Shown: positions 1 to 10,458 of the stretch, one piece after another | Numbering within the stretch: position 1 is the first letter of the stretch | How the letters are laid out: each line of letters opens with the position of its first letter | Assembly (NCBI GenBank): GCA_014904985.1 | Contig: MU129027.1 | Location: 47,311-111,310, forward strand | Direction of reading: 5' to 3' | Length of the DNA stretch: 64,000 nucleotides | Source: Hydnum rufescens UP504 | Lineage: Eukaryota; Basidiomycota; Agaricomycetes; Cantharellales; Hydnaceae | Translations under genes and position numbers: made by a program | Notes under the pieces: model-generated | Databases searched by the model: none | The model's input: only the letters and a program-made list of their open reading frames with translations | What the model was told of the DNA's origin: nothing

Positions 1-981
1 CCCTTAAAGATTCTTCATGGCTCTTGGAGCCATAGCAAGGAAGGCCATCCATGTGTGTTCTGCATCTGGGTGTCAAGTGGAACAGACTTTGTGTCTTCAA
101 ATGTCAGCCTATGAAAACAAATTAGTCAAGATGAAAGAGCAGGTCCATGGGGGCAGGTTTGGATACACACCGCCAACCATTTGATGTTTGTAGGTTGAAT
201 GAATATCCTTTGGGCACATTGAAGGTAATGCATTCCCTTTCCAAGAAGATCTTCTGGCCAGCTTCTCAAGCCTTAATGGATGCAGCAAAGTGGGTTTTGC
301 AGCCTCTGCTTTTTGAAGGTTGGCATTCGGAGGGCCAGCTGTGGACTCTGTGGTGCTGAGAGTTCTCCTTGAGAACCATGGCATGGAGATTGTAAACTCC
401 AGTTGCTTGGGGCTTGAGCATAAAGTGTAGGGTCAGGGATGCCATTTAGATTAGATGAGTGGACAGCATTTGTCGGCAAGGCATTTCCCTCATCTATGGG
501 CTTGAACTAGGTTCCAGACCTCAGGTCCATGACATAGGAGTGGGAAGGCGATCAAGATGAATCCACTACATAAGGATTGAATAGGGGATATTTTGGCATA
601 ATACCATATCCAGGTAGTCATACCATAATATTCATTGGCAGGGAGAACAGAGGACTTTTTTGGCATGGGGGAACAGAACCCACAGCCTTTGCATTGGAAC
701 TTCTTCTGAGACTTCAGAAAGTGTTCATCAAAATAGGTCAAGGGAATAAATAGGTGCCCATATGTTAACAAGATCAATTTCAACTTGACTCGTAAGTTCA
801 GATAGCTTGTAGTCGCTCTGGAGCATGCAGTTTGGTAGATGACTATGGTCATTCTCCATTCCAAGGACGAGCCTATGCAATAGAAGCAGACTACAGGGTT
901 TATCCAGCAGCCAAACAGGAGAAGCCAAATGTTCGATTTACACCAATGGTAGAACCTCCCAAGGAACATAAAGTTAGTTGA

Positions 982-1254
982 TTGCCAGATCACAATGTCA
1001 CAGTGGAAATCCCTCCTCAAAATCTTGCCAAACCAAATTCTGAAAATCGTCCCAAACACCCTGCTGAACCAACAGCTGCTCCCAAGGTGAACCCAGTCCC
1101 AGAAAGGAAACAAGTAATTGAAAATGTCCCAGCACCACCCACAAATACTCCATTTTTGAATGCACAAAACCCAGAGTCAGGGATCTTACCTGCTGAAACT
1201 CTTAAGCAGCGCCCTTCCATCAACCTCCTCCCATTCATGTGCCCCAACCTATAG
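982..1254 (+). pseudogene. gag-like proline-rich segment of the plus-strand gypsy element
   Basis: This is a 90-residue open segment rich in P, N and E. The same frame is open upstream to about 800, apart from a stop just before its first Met. A frame change at about 1,250-1,290 separates it from the protease ORF. It looks like the C-terminal part of a gag protein from its position before protease. No CCHC zinc knuckle was seen, so the assignment rests on context only. Confidence 0.45.
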
Positions 1255-1285
1255 TTGAAATCAAGGAAACTGCTCCACCCAAAGT

Positions 1286-2353
1286 TTGGAAGGACAAATT
1301 CCTCAAGAAGATATTGAAATGGGGTTTGATGCTCCAGAAAAGATAATTCCAAAGCAGGCTCCAGCCTTTCGATTTACAACTGATCTCCAGGATGCATGTG
1401 AAGATAAAGATGTAGCAGAGAAGGTGTTGGACCAGATGATTGAAATATCACTGGGAGACTTCCTTGGAACTGCCATTGGCCCAGCAAAAATACTCGCATC
1501 AAGGTTGAAGTTAAAGAAGGAACCCACAGGAACATATCATGAACCACTCACAGTAAACATTGTCAACAGCACAGCATACCAAGATACTCAGGAGCTTGAA
1601 AATGCTGAATATCTGGATGGCTCAGATGAAGAACCCATGTACAAGGACATTTACCCTCCAGGACAACAGCACCCACTGAAATGGCTCTACAAATGCCACA
1701 TGCTGAAGGCAAAACGATTGTTAGCCATGGCCACTGGAAAGATTCAAGCCAAAGTTGCTGGTGAAGAAGATGTAATACTAATGCTGGACACAGGTTCTGA
1801 GCTGAACCTCATATCGAAAGAGACCATGGAACGATTTCACTTGCCAATGGATCCAGATGGCCAACGATGGTCTCTTCAAGGAGTCAATAGTGGACCAGAA
1901 CCTCTCCTAGGATGCTGTCGAAATGTCCCCATAGAAGTTGGAGGTATTCACTTTGACCATGATTTCTTTGTTAAAAGTGGAAACTTCAATGACCATGAAT
2001 TGTTATTGGGACAACCCTGGTTGATGGCATATGGTGCACAAATAGGATGTGGTGGTTCAAATGATGGAAACCATAGTATGAAACTTCAGATATATGAGAA
2101 GGGAAACACAGAGGACACATCAGTAATAGTACCAGCACTAGTCAATGAAACACGAGAACAAACAAAATTGGTCACTGCAGTCAGGGCGATCCCTCCTGTA
2201 CCACCAGAACCTCACCCACAAGAAGATTTCCCAGGCCTAGAGGAGCTACATAACCAATATGATCACCTCCACATTTCCCCTTCAGTTAATTCCTTAGCAG
2301 GATATGCCCCATCAATTCCAACTTTTGGTAGAGAACTTTCAGAGGCCTTATGA
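1286..2353 (+). pseudogene. gypsy gag C-terminus plus retropepsin-like protease
   Basis: This 355-residue ORF belongs to the plus-strand gypsy fragment. The core is an aspartic protease fold: the block MLDTGSELNLIS (about residues 166-177) has the D-T-G active site, and a later block ELLLGQPWL (about residues 234-242) matches the hydrophobic-G strand typical of fungal gypsy proteases. The upstream part, with many E/D and Q residues, is gag-like. The protease would cleave the Gag-Pol polyprotein. The active-site triad is intact, but the ORF ends at 2,353 and RT resumes only at 2,627 in another frame. The polyprotein is therefore broken. Confidence 0.85.
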
Positions 2354-2413
2354 CTACCAGAGACCTGTGCAGCAAATATTGCACCAGAAATAAACAAGTA
2401 TCTCATTGACGCA

Positions 2414-2599
2414 TTGATAAATGATGGAGGGACAGCAGCGAAATATTTACACGAAGTCTGGAGTGCATCTGCAGCATGTGAAGGCACAGAATTAGAAGAA
2501 AATCTTGCAAAGTTATACAAATTATTCAACCCCAAGACTCAAAGCAGCTCCTCAGCAGAACCTCAAATATTTGGATCTCATCTAGGCCAAATAATTTGA
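2414..2599 (+). pseudogene. short linker fragment between gypsy protease and RT
   Basis: This 61-residue open segment lies between the protease and RT segments of the plus-strand gypsy copy. It has no recognisable motif. It most likely represents the linker region of the same polyprotein in another frame after small indels. The assignment is by position only. Confidence 0.35.
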
Positions 2600-2626
2600 A
2601 ATGTAGGCAAGACCAAGTACAAGACT

Positions 2627-3394
2627 GTGGACAAAAAGAAGAATCCCATTCCACTAGGCATGTCCAGGAATCCAGTTATTAGAAAACCCTATAAAGAGCT
2701 CAGAGTACCAGAACTTTCCCCAGTATCCACGCACCCTCCAGGACTTGCAGACTTCCCATTCACAGTAAAATTAACACCAGAGAGAATCAACAAAATCATT
2801 TCCAACATCCCCAGCAATTTCCTAACAGATGAAGAATTGAATCTCCTCCTACATGTTGTGGCTCGCCAAGAAAAAGGGATAGCATTTGATGAAGCAGAAA
2901 GAGGAATCTTCAAACCAGTATATTTCCCAGACTATGTGATGGAGACTGTGCCTCATGTCCCTTGGGCACTTCCCCCAATCAAGCCTCCAAAAGCAATTGT
3001 GTCTACAATGGTCCAGATGATTAGGGATCAATTAAAAGCAGGAAAATATAAAGTATCATGGTCATCTTACAGATCCCAAATGTTTGCTGTGGCTAAACCC
3101 AAAGGTGGTATAAGGATTGTGCATGATCTCCAACCGTTGAATGCCATTTCAGTAAAAGACTCCAGTCTCCCTCCAAATGTAAATGACTTTGCAGACAGTT
3201 TTGTTGGCCATTCAGTGTATGTTGTCACAGATTTGTTTGCAGGATATGATGGAAGACGAGTTGCAGAAGAATCCCAGGAGATGACAACAAGTGATTCACC
3301 ATTAGGACCAGTCAAGCTCACCTCATTACCCCAAGGATACATGAACTCCATGCAAGAATTTATGCGCACAGTTACACACATGATTAAACCATGA
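2627..3394 (+). pseudogene. gypsy reverse transcriptase, N-terminal two thirds
   Basis: This 255-residue ORF contains RT blocks in order. RSQMFAVAKPKGGIRIVHDL (about residues 148-167) is the template-binding region. VYVVTDLFAGYD (about residues 197-208) holds the first catalytic Asp. LTSLPQGYMNSMQEF (about residues 230-244) is the Q-G block. The second catalytic pair (FVDD) follows after a stop and frame change at about 3,394-3,430. The enzyme would copy element RNA into cDNA. It is broken here by the frame change and by the junction at 3,459. Its sequence differs clearly from the RT on the minus strand further right, so two different gypsy families are present. Confidence 0.85.
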
Positions 3395-3458
3395 TTCCCC
3401 ACCAAGCAGAAGCCTTTGTTGATGACATTGCTGGAAAGGGTCCTAAAACAAGATACAA

Positions 3459-3800
3459 TGAGTGTTAATTCGGGCATATCTGAATTAAGGGTTGGATGAT
3501 GGAAAGCATAGGGAGGGGGTTCTGGACTAGGCTTTTGGTCATGCCTTAAGCTAGATGTAAGAGAGGTCGGCTCGTGGAAAGACGTTAGATTGGAAATGGC
3601 CGGTCTCATGGTTGGAAGGGAATTAGGGAACTCCATGAGCCTTGGGGACAAGTTGGATTCCTGGGGTCATGCAGTGCAGAGGTCGCAGTGTACAGTTCCA
3701 GTACACTGCAATCGGCAGACTGAGTGGAGGGAAAAAGATACATTCAGGTTGGCCCAGAATAGCTACTACTGCTACTCTATTAAGTAAGCAATGAAGTTAG
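3459..3800 (-). repeat. LTR-like end of the palindromic gypsy element, left copy
   Basis: This non-coding stretch begins TGAGTGTTAATTC at 3,459, immediately inside the broken plus-strand gypsy RT. It follows the last codons of the minus-strand polyprotein, which stops at 3,801. Its reverse complement is repeated at 18,324-18,663 and 21,02x-21,36x. A TG start, position just outside pol and multi-copy nature fit a long terminal repeat or 3' untranslated end. The inner boundary is uncertain and no matching LTR was found at the other end of pol. Confidence 0.55.
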
Positions 3801-4344
3801 CTAAATACAGGGCAGCACCAAACTCCTGGTGGGAGAAGCTTTCCACTGTGTTGTGTAGAGAAGTATGACAAGGATAAGAGAAATGGGGAAATAGGGATGC
3901 ACTATGAGTCTACTGATCCTTGGTGAAGCTGAGTGCCTGCTGGGCTTATACACCACTAACACTGCCCCCCAGTCCTGCGGTACGAGGTCTTCAACGGCGT
4001 GATGAGTGCCCCCTGCGAGTGCCAGAGTACGAATCCTTGTTGCTGTCTTGGTTGTCTCGGTATTGATCCCGGCATACCTCTGAATGTATGGCTCGGCGTT
4101 GTGATCCACTAGTACCTGTGTGTGCCATTTCGAGTTCCATCTGTTCGTGTGGTTGGAGGCGATCTGGCCTACTTGTTGGGGCACCCAATTGGATGATAGG
4201 TGCTATTTGCCAGGAGCCATCTGCTGCGTTCACGAAGGGTGTGCAGCCCACAATTTGCGGCTGGTAGGGTATGGCCGGCTGGCCTGGTAGGTAGGGATCC
4301 CTCTGGTCAGGAGGGGGTGGGGATGGTATCGTTCCAGGGCCCAT
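3801..4344 (-). pseudogene. C-terminal tail of the chromodomain gypsy polyprotein
   Basis: Two overlapping frames are open here. The one ending at 3,801 contains conserved-looking blocks NAEPYIQRYAG, ALAGGTHHAVEDLVPQDW and GAVLVVYKPSRHSASPRISR. The same peptide is found in the right palindrome arm (17,931-18,323) and its tandem copy (20,617 onward), with mostly synonymous or conservative changes. That suggests this frame was once under selection. It follows the chromodomain region on the same strand, so it is read as a C-terminal extension of the integrase polyprotein. Its function is not known to me. Confidence 0.6.
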
Positions 4345-4349
4345 GGGGG

Positions 4350-6051
4350 GGGGGATTGTTGTCCTTCATGATTGTTGGGAACTGGCTCCCGTGTGTGTAC
4401 ATAGCGCTTGGGTGCATATGGCCATTGTGAGGAACTGGGGTGATGTGAATCTCCTGACCTAGATCAGTGCGTAGCTTCCCCTGGATGCCAGTGTCTGTCT
4501 TCCTCTGGAATTTTGGGGGTGCGATTGGATCCTGTATGTAGGTCCTGAGGATGACCTCGAGTTCTCATGTGTGGCTCGTAGTCAGTACAAGCTCATGTGG
4601 ACTCGGGATGCGTCATTGTGGTTTGACTTGCCTGGTCAGGTAAACCTTCCCACCAGTTGTCCGTATCCGTGTCACTCTTTGAAGTGTTCCTGGAAGTTTT
4701 GGGGAGTCATGGATCGTCTTCCCAGGTCGGGGAGGTTCTGCCGATGTTGAACTGTGGGACAGCTGGCTCGGCTGGGTCTCCTGTCAGCATAGGCCTGGCG
4801 TTCACTATCCTTTGTTCGGCCGCTGTCATGAACGTGCCATCTGTCCTGTAGTATGATGCAGTATATAGTTGTTTGGTCATGTTATCCAGTATGTCGAAGT
4901 TGTCAGGGCAAGGGGGGGGCCCGGGAACATGTCTTCCATTTGTAGCCCTCGCAGTCATCCTCCCCTGGGAATGGGGGAGCCTCGCCTTCGAAGATTTCAC
5001 AGAGGACCAGGGGCTCCTGTTGTTGGGCTTCATCTGTAGCAAAGTAGCCACCTTTTAACAGGACTTGTTGAGCTTCAGGTATGGCTTTCACTGAGTTAAT
5101 GGTGCGAGTCGAGTCCGTGAATGCATGGAGTCAGTACGCATGCAGCTGGTTCCAGAGTAAAGAGTCGGTTGTGTCTGGGGTTGGGTTATTCCAGACGAAT
5201 CTGACAGGGGCACTTAGGTACCATGCGACTGCGGGCAGGTCCTCCAGGTGTTCGTACGGGGGGTGTGGGCTAGTGAATAGTTGGTGAGCCACAGTATAAT
5301 TGGCATAGGCTAGAAGCACTGCTATTATCCGTGTGATCTGTAAGTAATGGGCATGCAGGGCCTCGCTGCAGTACCAGGGCTTGAACAGGTTTTCGAATCG
5401 CGGTTGATCGGGTGCGTCAATCTGGTATCGTACAGCTCTAGCAAAGGCAGGGATTAAGAATCCTGAGTTGTGTTTGCTCCTCTCTGCCTGGACCCAGGCA
5501 TAGTCCCATGAGGCTTGAAGTTCGTCCAGGCTCTCATTCCTGACAAAGAACTGTTTGTTGTCATCCCTGATGTCACAAATCGGTTGTAGGAATGCAGGGA
5601 TGAAGGCTGCTAGTAGGCTAAGGGGTTGTGCTGAAGTGATGAGTTCGTATGATGGCCTTTGCCCCAATATGTTGAGGATCCCCATATGCCCGGTGCGGGT
5701 GAGATGTGCGATGGGAGGCGTAAGTGTCCCATGTAGTACGTTGTGGAAGGTGTAACCATAGTGGGAGCTGGCTATATAACGAGCTGGGCTGTGATCCTTG
5801 AAATCAGTGAGCGACCTCATGTTGGCGTGAGGTGTGGCATTCTGGTCTTCAGCTAGTACCACCAGTAGAGCTGGCACCGATATGGGCTCAGTGGCAGTGC
5901 TTGGCTTGAAGTGGTCTTGAAACTCTTTTAGGATCTCAGGGGCATTGCAGAGGTCGTGTTTTGATTGCCAGGAGTCATGTTTGGCTCCATATCCACACCA
6001 ATGTACCAGAAATTCTGTGGTTCGTTTTCTCTTATTGTACCTAGAATCCAT
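4350..6051 (-). pseudogene. chromodomain and long C-terminal region of gypsy pol
   Basis: The minus-strand ORF 6,051-5,131 starts with a chromodomain-like block: KRTTEFLVHWCGYGAKHDSW followed by a helix ending ILKEFQDHF (residues 8 to about 48). Chromodomains at the end of fungal Ty3/gypsy integrases target insertion to marked chromatin. After it comes about 600 residues' worth of coding-like sequence in changing frames (5,091-4,903 and 5,051-4,707). Frameshifts near 5,090 and 4,700 break the ORF. It joins the integrase upstream and the tail at 3,801-4,344. Confidence 0.75.
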
Positions 6052-6249
6052 AATTCTTTCTACCTCGTACTCCTCTGAGGCTCACAAATCTTCCCATGGG
6101 TTTGCCAGGGTGGGTTGATCCTTGTCTTGAGAACATTTGTACCGGGCTAGGTGTTCTAAGTTGACCACATTATGCATCGGCATCGTGTCCGGGAGTCTTA
6201 GCCTGTAAGTCGTGGGGCTGATGACTTCTGTGATTTCAAATGGGCCTAT

Positions 6250-7146
6250 TCACTGTTGCATGAGCTTGCATCCAGTCCCTTTAACATTTACAAGCTCTAG
6301 TGAGTGGGGGTTTAGTAGCACTTCGTCACCTACTTTGTAGAGTATGGCCCTCCGTTTTTTGTCGTAATGGTATGCCTGCATGTCAGCGGCACGAGTAATG
6401 GCGTCCCGTGCCAGGTCCTGGCGAACATGTAAGGCACTTATGTGATTGTCGGCTAACGGGTTGTCCATGAGTATGAGGCCTGCAGACTCTTGTAACAAAT
6501 GTAAGGGTGTTCAAGGCGTGTACCCAAACAATAGGGAGGCCGAGGAAGCTTGTGTGGCAGAGTGAACAGCCCTATTGTAGGCTGATGCTAGCACATCCAA
6601 CCATTTGGCCCAGTCGGTGCGGTCTGCATTCACATAACAACGTATCATGGTTTCCAGGTGCTGATTCATGACCTCTGTCTGGCCATCCATTTGAGGGTGA
6701 TGTGAAGTAGACATGGCCAGTCGTGTATCAAAATATTCTGCTAGGGCGCACCAAAAACTGCTTATGAACCAGGGGTCCCAATCGCTCACAATCCATCGTG
6801 GTAGTCCGAAGTGTTTGTAAATCTCCTTGTGCAACAGTGAGGCTACCTCCTTTGCTGTGACATGGGTCATGGTCAGAATGAAAATGCCGTACTTTGTGAG
6901 TTTGTCTACGATGACAAGGATGGTGTCCTGTCCTCATGATTTGGGGAGGCCTGTTATAAAATCCATGCTGATGACCTCATAAGGCAGCCTGGGTACGTCA
7001 ATAGGCTGTAAATAACCCTTGGGCCTAGTTGGTCGTGCTTGGTCTTTTGGCAGACATCGCATGTCTCGCAGTAGCGTAGCACGTCCCTTCACATAGTTTT
7101 CCAGTAGAATCTTTGGCGGAGTGACTCCAGTGTCTTTCCCCACCAT
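6250..7146 (-). pseudogene. gypsy integrase (zinc-binding remnant, catalytic core, C-terminal domain)
   Basis: Minus-strand segments 7,146-6,934, 6,870-6,511 and 6,498-6,250 together form an integrase. The core shows the D-D-E pattern: MDFITGLPKS (first Asp), IVSDWDPWFIS (second Asp, with W replacing the usual R) and HHPQMDGQTEVMNQHLE (Glu). The later ADMQAYHYDKKRR and YKVGDEVLL blocks match the C-terminal GPY/F-like domain. Integrase would insert the cDNA into the genome. Frame breaks near 6,505 and 6,900-6,934 make it non-functional. Confidence 0.85.
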
Positions 7147-7280
7147 CCGTGGGCTGCTTCATGAGGCAAATAATGGACTTCCTTAATGAGCAGTAGTTGC
7201 TCCTTGGCGGGTATGCACAACCTCATATGGTCGTCGGCATCTTTAAAAAGTAGGAGTCCATTATTGCTCTTGGAGAATCA

Positions 7281-8723
7281 TCAGAACTGCTCGAGGTTGA
7301 CCTTGTGTCCTTGAGGGGACTTATTATCAGTGGTGGCTTCCATTAGTGCCCATACAGTTTGGAATTCTGGGTCCTTGATGTACCCTTCGCAGAACCTATG
7401 TACCGTTTCTGGGGAGATAGATAGGTTTAATCCTGGGGGCGGTCTATCTAGGGGCGGTGGTTCGGTGCTCGTCTCCTGGTTGCTGGTGGTGGGTTGGCTG
7501 GATTCCACCCTGGGGACCATCGCCTTTTGTCGGGCTGCGGCTTGGCCTCGTGTTAGTACGAATGTTGCCCTACCTAAACTGGGCACGTATATGGTTTGAG
7601 TCCATCCTTTCGTCTGACTATCATCATTCACTACGAGTTCCAGTATACCCTGATCCTTGGGTGATACTACTTCTGGAAATTGTCGTAGTTGTGACAAAGG
7701 ATCCACATTGGAGCTCGGCCGGTGTACAATTGTCATTCCTGGGAAGGCTGCGAAAACAACACCCCAGGCGCTAAGTCGACGGTTGGCGTTTTCATAAGTT
7801 TTGGCCCATTGTAGGGCAGTGTGGTCCATGACGAGAAGTATGCATTCCCCCTTGATGAATGGTAGGAACCGTATTAGGCTGTCTTTGGTGGCTAGGGCCT
7901 CTCATTCCGTGGCTGAGTAACATGTCTCAGCAGACTTGCAGGTGCGACTCCAGTAAGCTATAACCCTTTCCATGTACATGGTGGTTTCCTCAAATGTGCT
8001 TGCCCAGATCCCCAGTGGTGGTTGATTGTCATGTGTGTCCGAAAGTTTGGTTGTCAGCTTGGGCACAGGCTCCCCTTCCTCATATGCCTTTTGAAGGTGT
8101 TCATAAACCTTGGTGTGGCATAAGTCCTTTATGAGTATGGGTTGAATTTGTTGTAAGGCTCTGGCAAGGGCTACATCAGAGGCATCTGTATACAACCTGT
8201 ATCCTTGGCCCCAGATAGGGTGGCCTCGTACAGGTGTTGACATTAATGCTTGTTTCATCATATTGTAGGCTTCCTCATGTTTGGCCTTCCACTGCCAGGG
8301 TGTGCCCTTTCTTAGTAATGTGAATAACGGTGCAGCGATGCCAGAGAATCGGGGTATGTATGCAGCAAAGTAGACAGCCATGCCCAAGAATGTTTCTAGA
8401 TCCTTACAGTGTCGAGGGGTGGCCAGGGCTGCGACAGCTTGTATTTTCTCGACATTAGTGGACAATCCTAGTCATGATACCTTTTGCCCCAAAAACTGTA
8501 TGCTGCGGTACCCCACATGGCACTTGTGGGGAGCCAGTGTGATGCCTGACTTCTTTACAGCGTCGAGGACCATAATGATGTGACTCAGGTGTTCGTTGAA
8601 GGTCCGCAAGTAGACTACGATGTTGTCAATGTATACCAGTGTAAAAATCCATAGGTAAGGGGACAGGATCTCCTGCATTATGCATTGGAAAATTGGCGGG
8701 CCATTTCTCCAACCAAATGGCAT
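7281..8723 (-). pseudogene. gypsy reverse transcriptase C-terminal half and RNase H
   Basis: The minus-strand ORF 8,723-8,472 carries the RT palm: MPFGWRNGPPIFQCIMQEIL and VYIDNIVVYLRTFNEH. The family norm is Y-x-D-D, but here it reads YIDN, so one catalytic Asp is lost. ORF 8,465-7,902 continues with the thumb (FLGMAVYFAAYIPRFSGIAA) and RNase H (LYTDASDVALARAL, with the catalytic Asp). ORF 7,829-7,281 holds the end of RNase H and the connection to integrase. The RT start is separated by an insertion and continues at 10,459-10,844. Several in-frame stops confirm decay. Confidence 0.88.
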
Positions 8724-8959
8724 TCAGGTGAACTGGTGTAGGCCACAGTGCATCCTCATAGCTGTGTACAGTTGGGAGACGTCGTTATAGAAGAAGGGTT
8801 GGGAGCTCCGATGACTGTCAAATCAAAATCTGGTTCAGCCAGTGTGTGGATGGGAGACTGTATTTCTGTTGTTATTCGTTGGGCTGGTTCGCTTCAATGG
8901 TTGATCACACTCTGCAAGACGTGTATGGTGTTCAGTGGAGAATAGGAAGGGATATGGAC

Positions 8960-9105
8960 TAGCTGTAGTCAATGATATATCGTTTGGGATGCTTATAGAA
9001 AGGCTTATACGTCTGTGATGCTTGTAGAAAGGCTTATATGTCGTGTGGGATGCTTATAGAAAGGCTTATACATCTGGGATGCTTGTGGAAAGGCTTATAC
9101 ATCAT
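8960..9105. repeat. about 30-bp tandem repeat inside insertion copy 1
   Basis: Four imperfect units of the form GGGATGCTTRTAGAAAGGC plus TTATAC follow each other. Copy 2 of the insertion has only one such unit (about 14,452-14,478). The difference is a local expansion after the two copies separated. Confidence 0.75.
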
Positions 9106-9498
9106 TTGTGTTGTGTTGGTCTGTTTACTGATATTTGTGTATTCTTGTTTACATTCTCCTGGTCAAAATGCGGATATCTGTGGGTTATAGACTGGTCAGT
9201 GCTTGGTTAGTCTTGTTAGTATGTTTCTTTCTTTCTTCAAAACCTGATACATATTTTGTTATGCTTACTTTTCCTTGGATGTCCAGCAACTCTAACCTTA
9301 GGTCCTGCAACTATCCTTGGCTTTAGTGATTGGCGTAGAGGGCTACCAGTGGCTTTGTCTCAACAACCTTGAAGATGACTTAGCTCCAGATGGCTTATAG
9401 ATAGACTGTTCTTTAGAGGCAAGCAGAAAAGTTGACAGTGGTTGACAGTAATGATTCCCAGAGGAGATGATTGTGTGTGGGTACAGGAAATCTACCAG

Positions 9499-9629
9499 CT
9501 TTTATACCTTTCTGAAGGTGGCTGTGTTTAAGAAATATGACTCCCCCATGGGTGAGTCATATGTGAGTCATAGGTGAGAACAAAAGAAAAATAACAAGAT
9601 GATGTAATAATGTGGTCATAGCTGAGTCA
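9499..9629 (-). promoter_or_regulatory. TATA box with upstream TGAGTCA cluster, copy 1
   Basis: On the minus strand TATAAAAG is read at 9,506-9,499. Upstream of it (to the right) are TGAGTCA heptamers at 9,553-9,559, 9,564-9,570 and 9,623-9,629. TGASTCA is the known binding site of Gcn4/AP-1-type bZIP factors. The arrangement fits a retroelement U3 promoter reading leftwards. It is not proven to be active. Confidence 0.5.
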
Positions 9630-9832
9630 TTCATAAAGAGAACAAAAGGAATCATGAGGGATGATGTCATAGTGATGTCATTCATAAAGAGAACAAAAGG
9701 AATCATAAGGAGGGGTGATGTCACCAATTTGCTGAGCATGTGGAATGCTTGGAGCATGTGGTCACTGACCATGTGGAGCATTCTGGAGGCAAAATGAAAG
9801 GATATCTCTGGTTTTGGAGATTAATTTGAGCA

Positions 9833-9902
9833 TAGTCCAGTGGTTAAGGTGTTTTGTTGTTGGTTGATAATGGGGACAAGTGCATGGGATGGGATTCGAT
9901 GC
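9833..9902 (+). other. tRNA-like segment with A-box and B-box motifs, copy 1
   Basis: TAGTCCAGTGGTTAAGG (9,833-9,849) resembles a tRNA D-arm/A box. GGATTCGATGC (9,892-9,902) resembles a T-arm/B box at the right distance. The same stretch is strongly conserved in copy 2 (15,144-15,214). It does not look like a complete foldable tRNA gene. It could be a tRNA-derived (SINE-like) segment carried by the element. Confidence 0.45.
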
Positions 9903-9934
9903 AGAAACAGCAGTTTGCATCCATAATAGACGTT

Positions 9935-10330
9935 CTTGGTATCATTAGATGCGGATTTTTAACAGCTCTCTGGGCGCGGTGGTTCTGAGCAGATCCAGTG
10001 TAAACTGACAGAGAAATTTGTTTTTTACTAATGGGTGTTGATTCTGATAGTAATATCGTTCTGTAGAGCTCATTTTTGATCTGTTCTTTGTGTGCTTGGT
10101 ACCGTTGGATGCGGATTCTTTATATATTTCTAGGCGCGGTTGTTCCGAAAGGATTGAATGCGAACTGATGGAGAAATTCGTTTTTTACTGGAAATCCCGG
10201 ATTTTGGTAGTAAAATTGGCCTGGAGAGTGCAGTTTTGGTCCGTTCGACTTTTGTTTGGTACCGTTCGAAAGGTGTGAATCGTAGCTTTCTAAGAGTTAT
10301 ATGGGCGTACCTCTCCGATCAAAACTGACG
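9935..10330. repeat. about 155-bp tandem repeat, 2.5 units, insertion copy 1
   Basis: The units share GGTAYCRTTNGATGCGGATT, a middle GGCGCGGTNGTT and an end GAGAAATTCGTTTTTTAC. Starts fall at about 9,938, 10,097 and 10,257. The same array is in copy 2 (about 15,246-15,640). It is non-coding. Confidence 0.7.
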
Positions 10331-10458
10331 GAGTTATAGAATGAATTCGATTTCTGTGCATAGCCGTAATTAATTTCGTAATTGGTCATGTGATTGTCCA
10401 AAGGCTGGGAGTGGTGTGATTTCACATTTTCTGATACTGGATGTTTTTATCTTCCACA

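Larger units (their letters stand above)
1..3458 (+). mobile_element. Ty3/gypsy retrotransposon fragment (plus strand), truncated at both ends
   Basis: Three or four successive plus-strand open segments encode, in order, a proline-rich gag-like tail, a retropepsin-like protease and a reverse transcriptase. This is the gag-PR-RT order of Ty3/gypsy elements. They are separated by stops and frame changes, so the copy is dead. The left part is cut by the window edge. On the right, RT stops just after its active-site block (FVDDIAGKG, about 3,416-3,442), where a sequence starting TGAGTGTTAATTC begins at 3,459. That sequence belongs to the palindrome described below. RNase H and integrase of this copy are not seen in the window. 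Confidence 0.85.
8786..10458 (-). mobile_element. 1.67-kb insertion, probable solo LTR, copy 1 (in gypsy RT)
   Basis: The insertion splits the RT coding sequence between EFDDV and SQLY. The flanking 4-bp direct repeat TCGT (8,782-8,785 and 10,459-10,462) restores one reading frame when removed, so it is a target-site duplication. Ends are TATAGAAGA on the left and TCTTCCACA on the right, i.e. short imperfect inverted repeats. Read on the minus strand it begins TG and ends TA. It has no long ORF. A minus-strand TATAAAAG with upstream TGAGTCA sites looks like a U3 promoter. A second copy lies at 14,254-15,771. A solo LTR is favoured; a non-autonomous TIR transposon is the alternative. Confidence 0.8.

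Noticed and set aside
490..1167. 225-residue minus-strand ORF rich in W, C and F
   Set aside because: It is a shadow opposite the gag-like region of the plus-strand gypsy element. Its composition is that of reversed proline/glutamate-rich coding sequence, and it has no domain.
9833..9902. Functional tRNA gene
   Set aside because: A- and B-box motifs are present, but no complete cloverleaf or acceptor stem can be drawn by eye.
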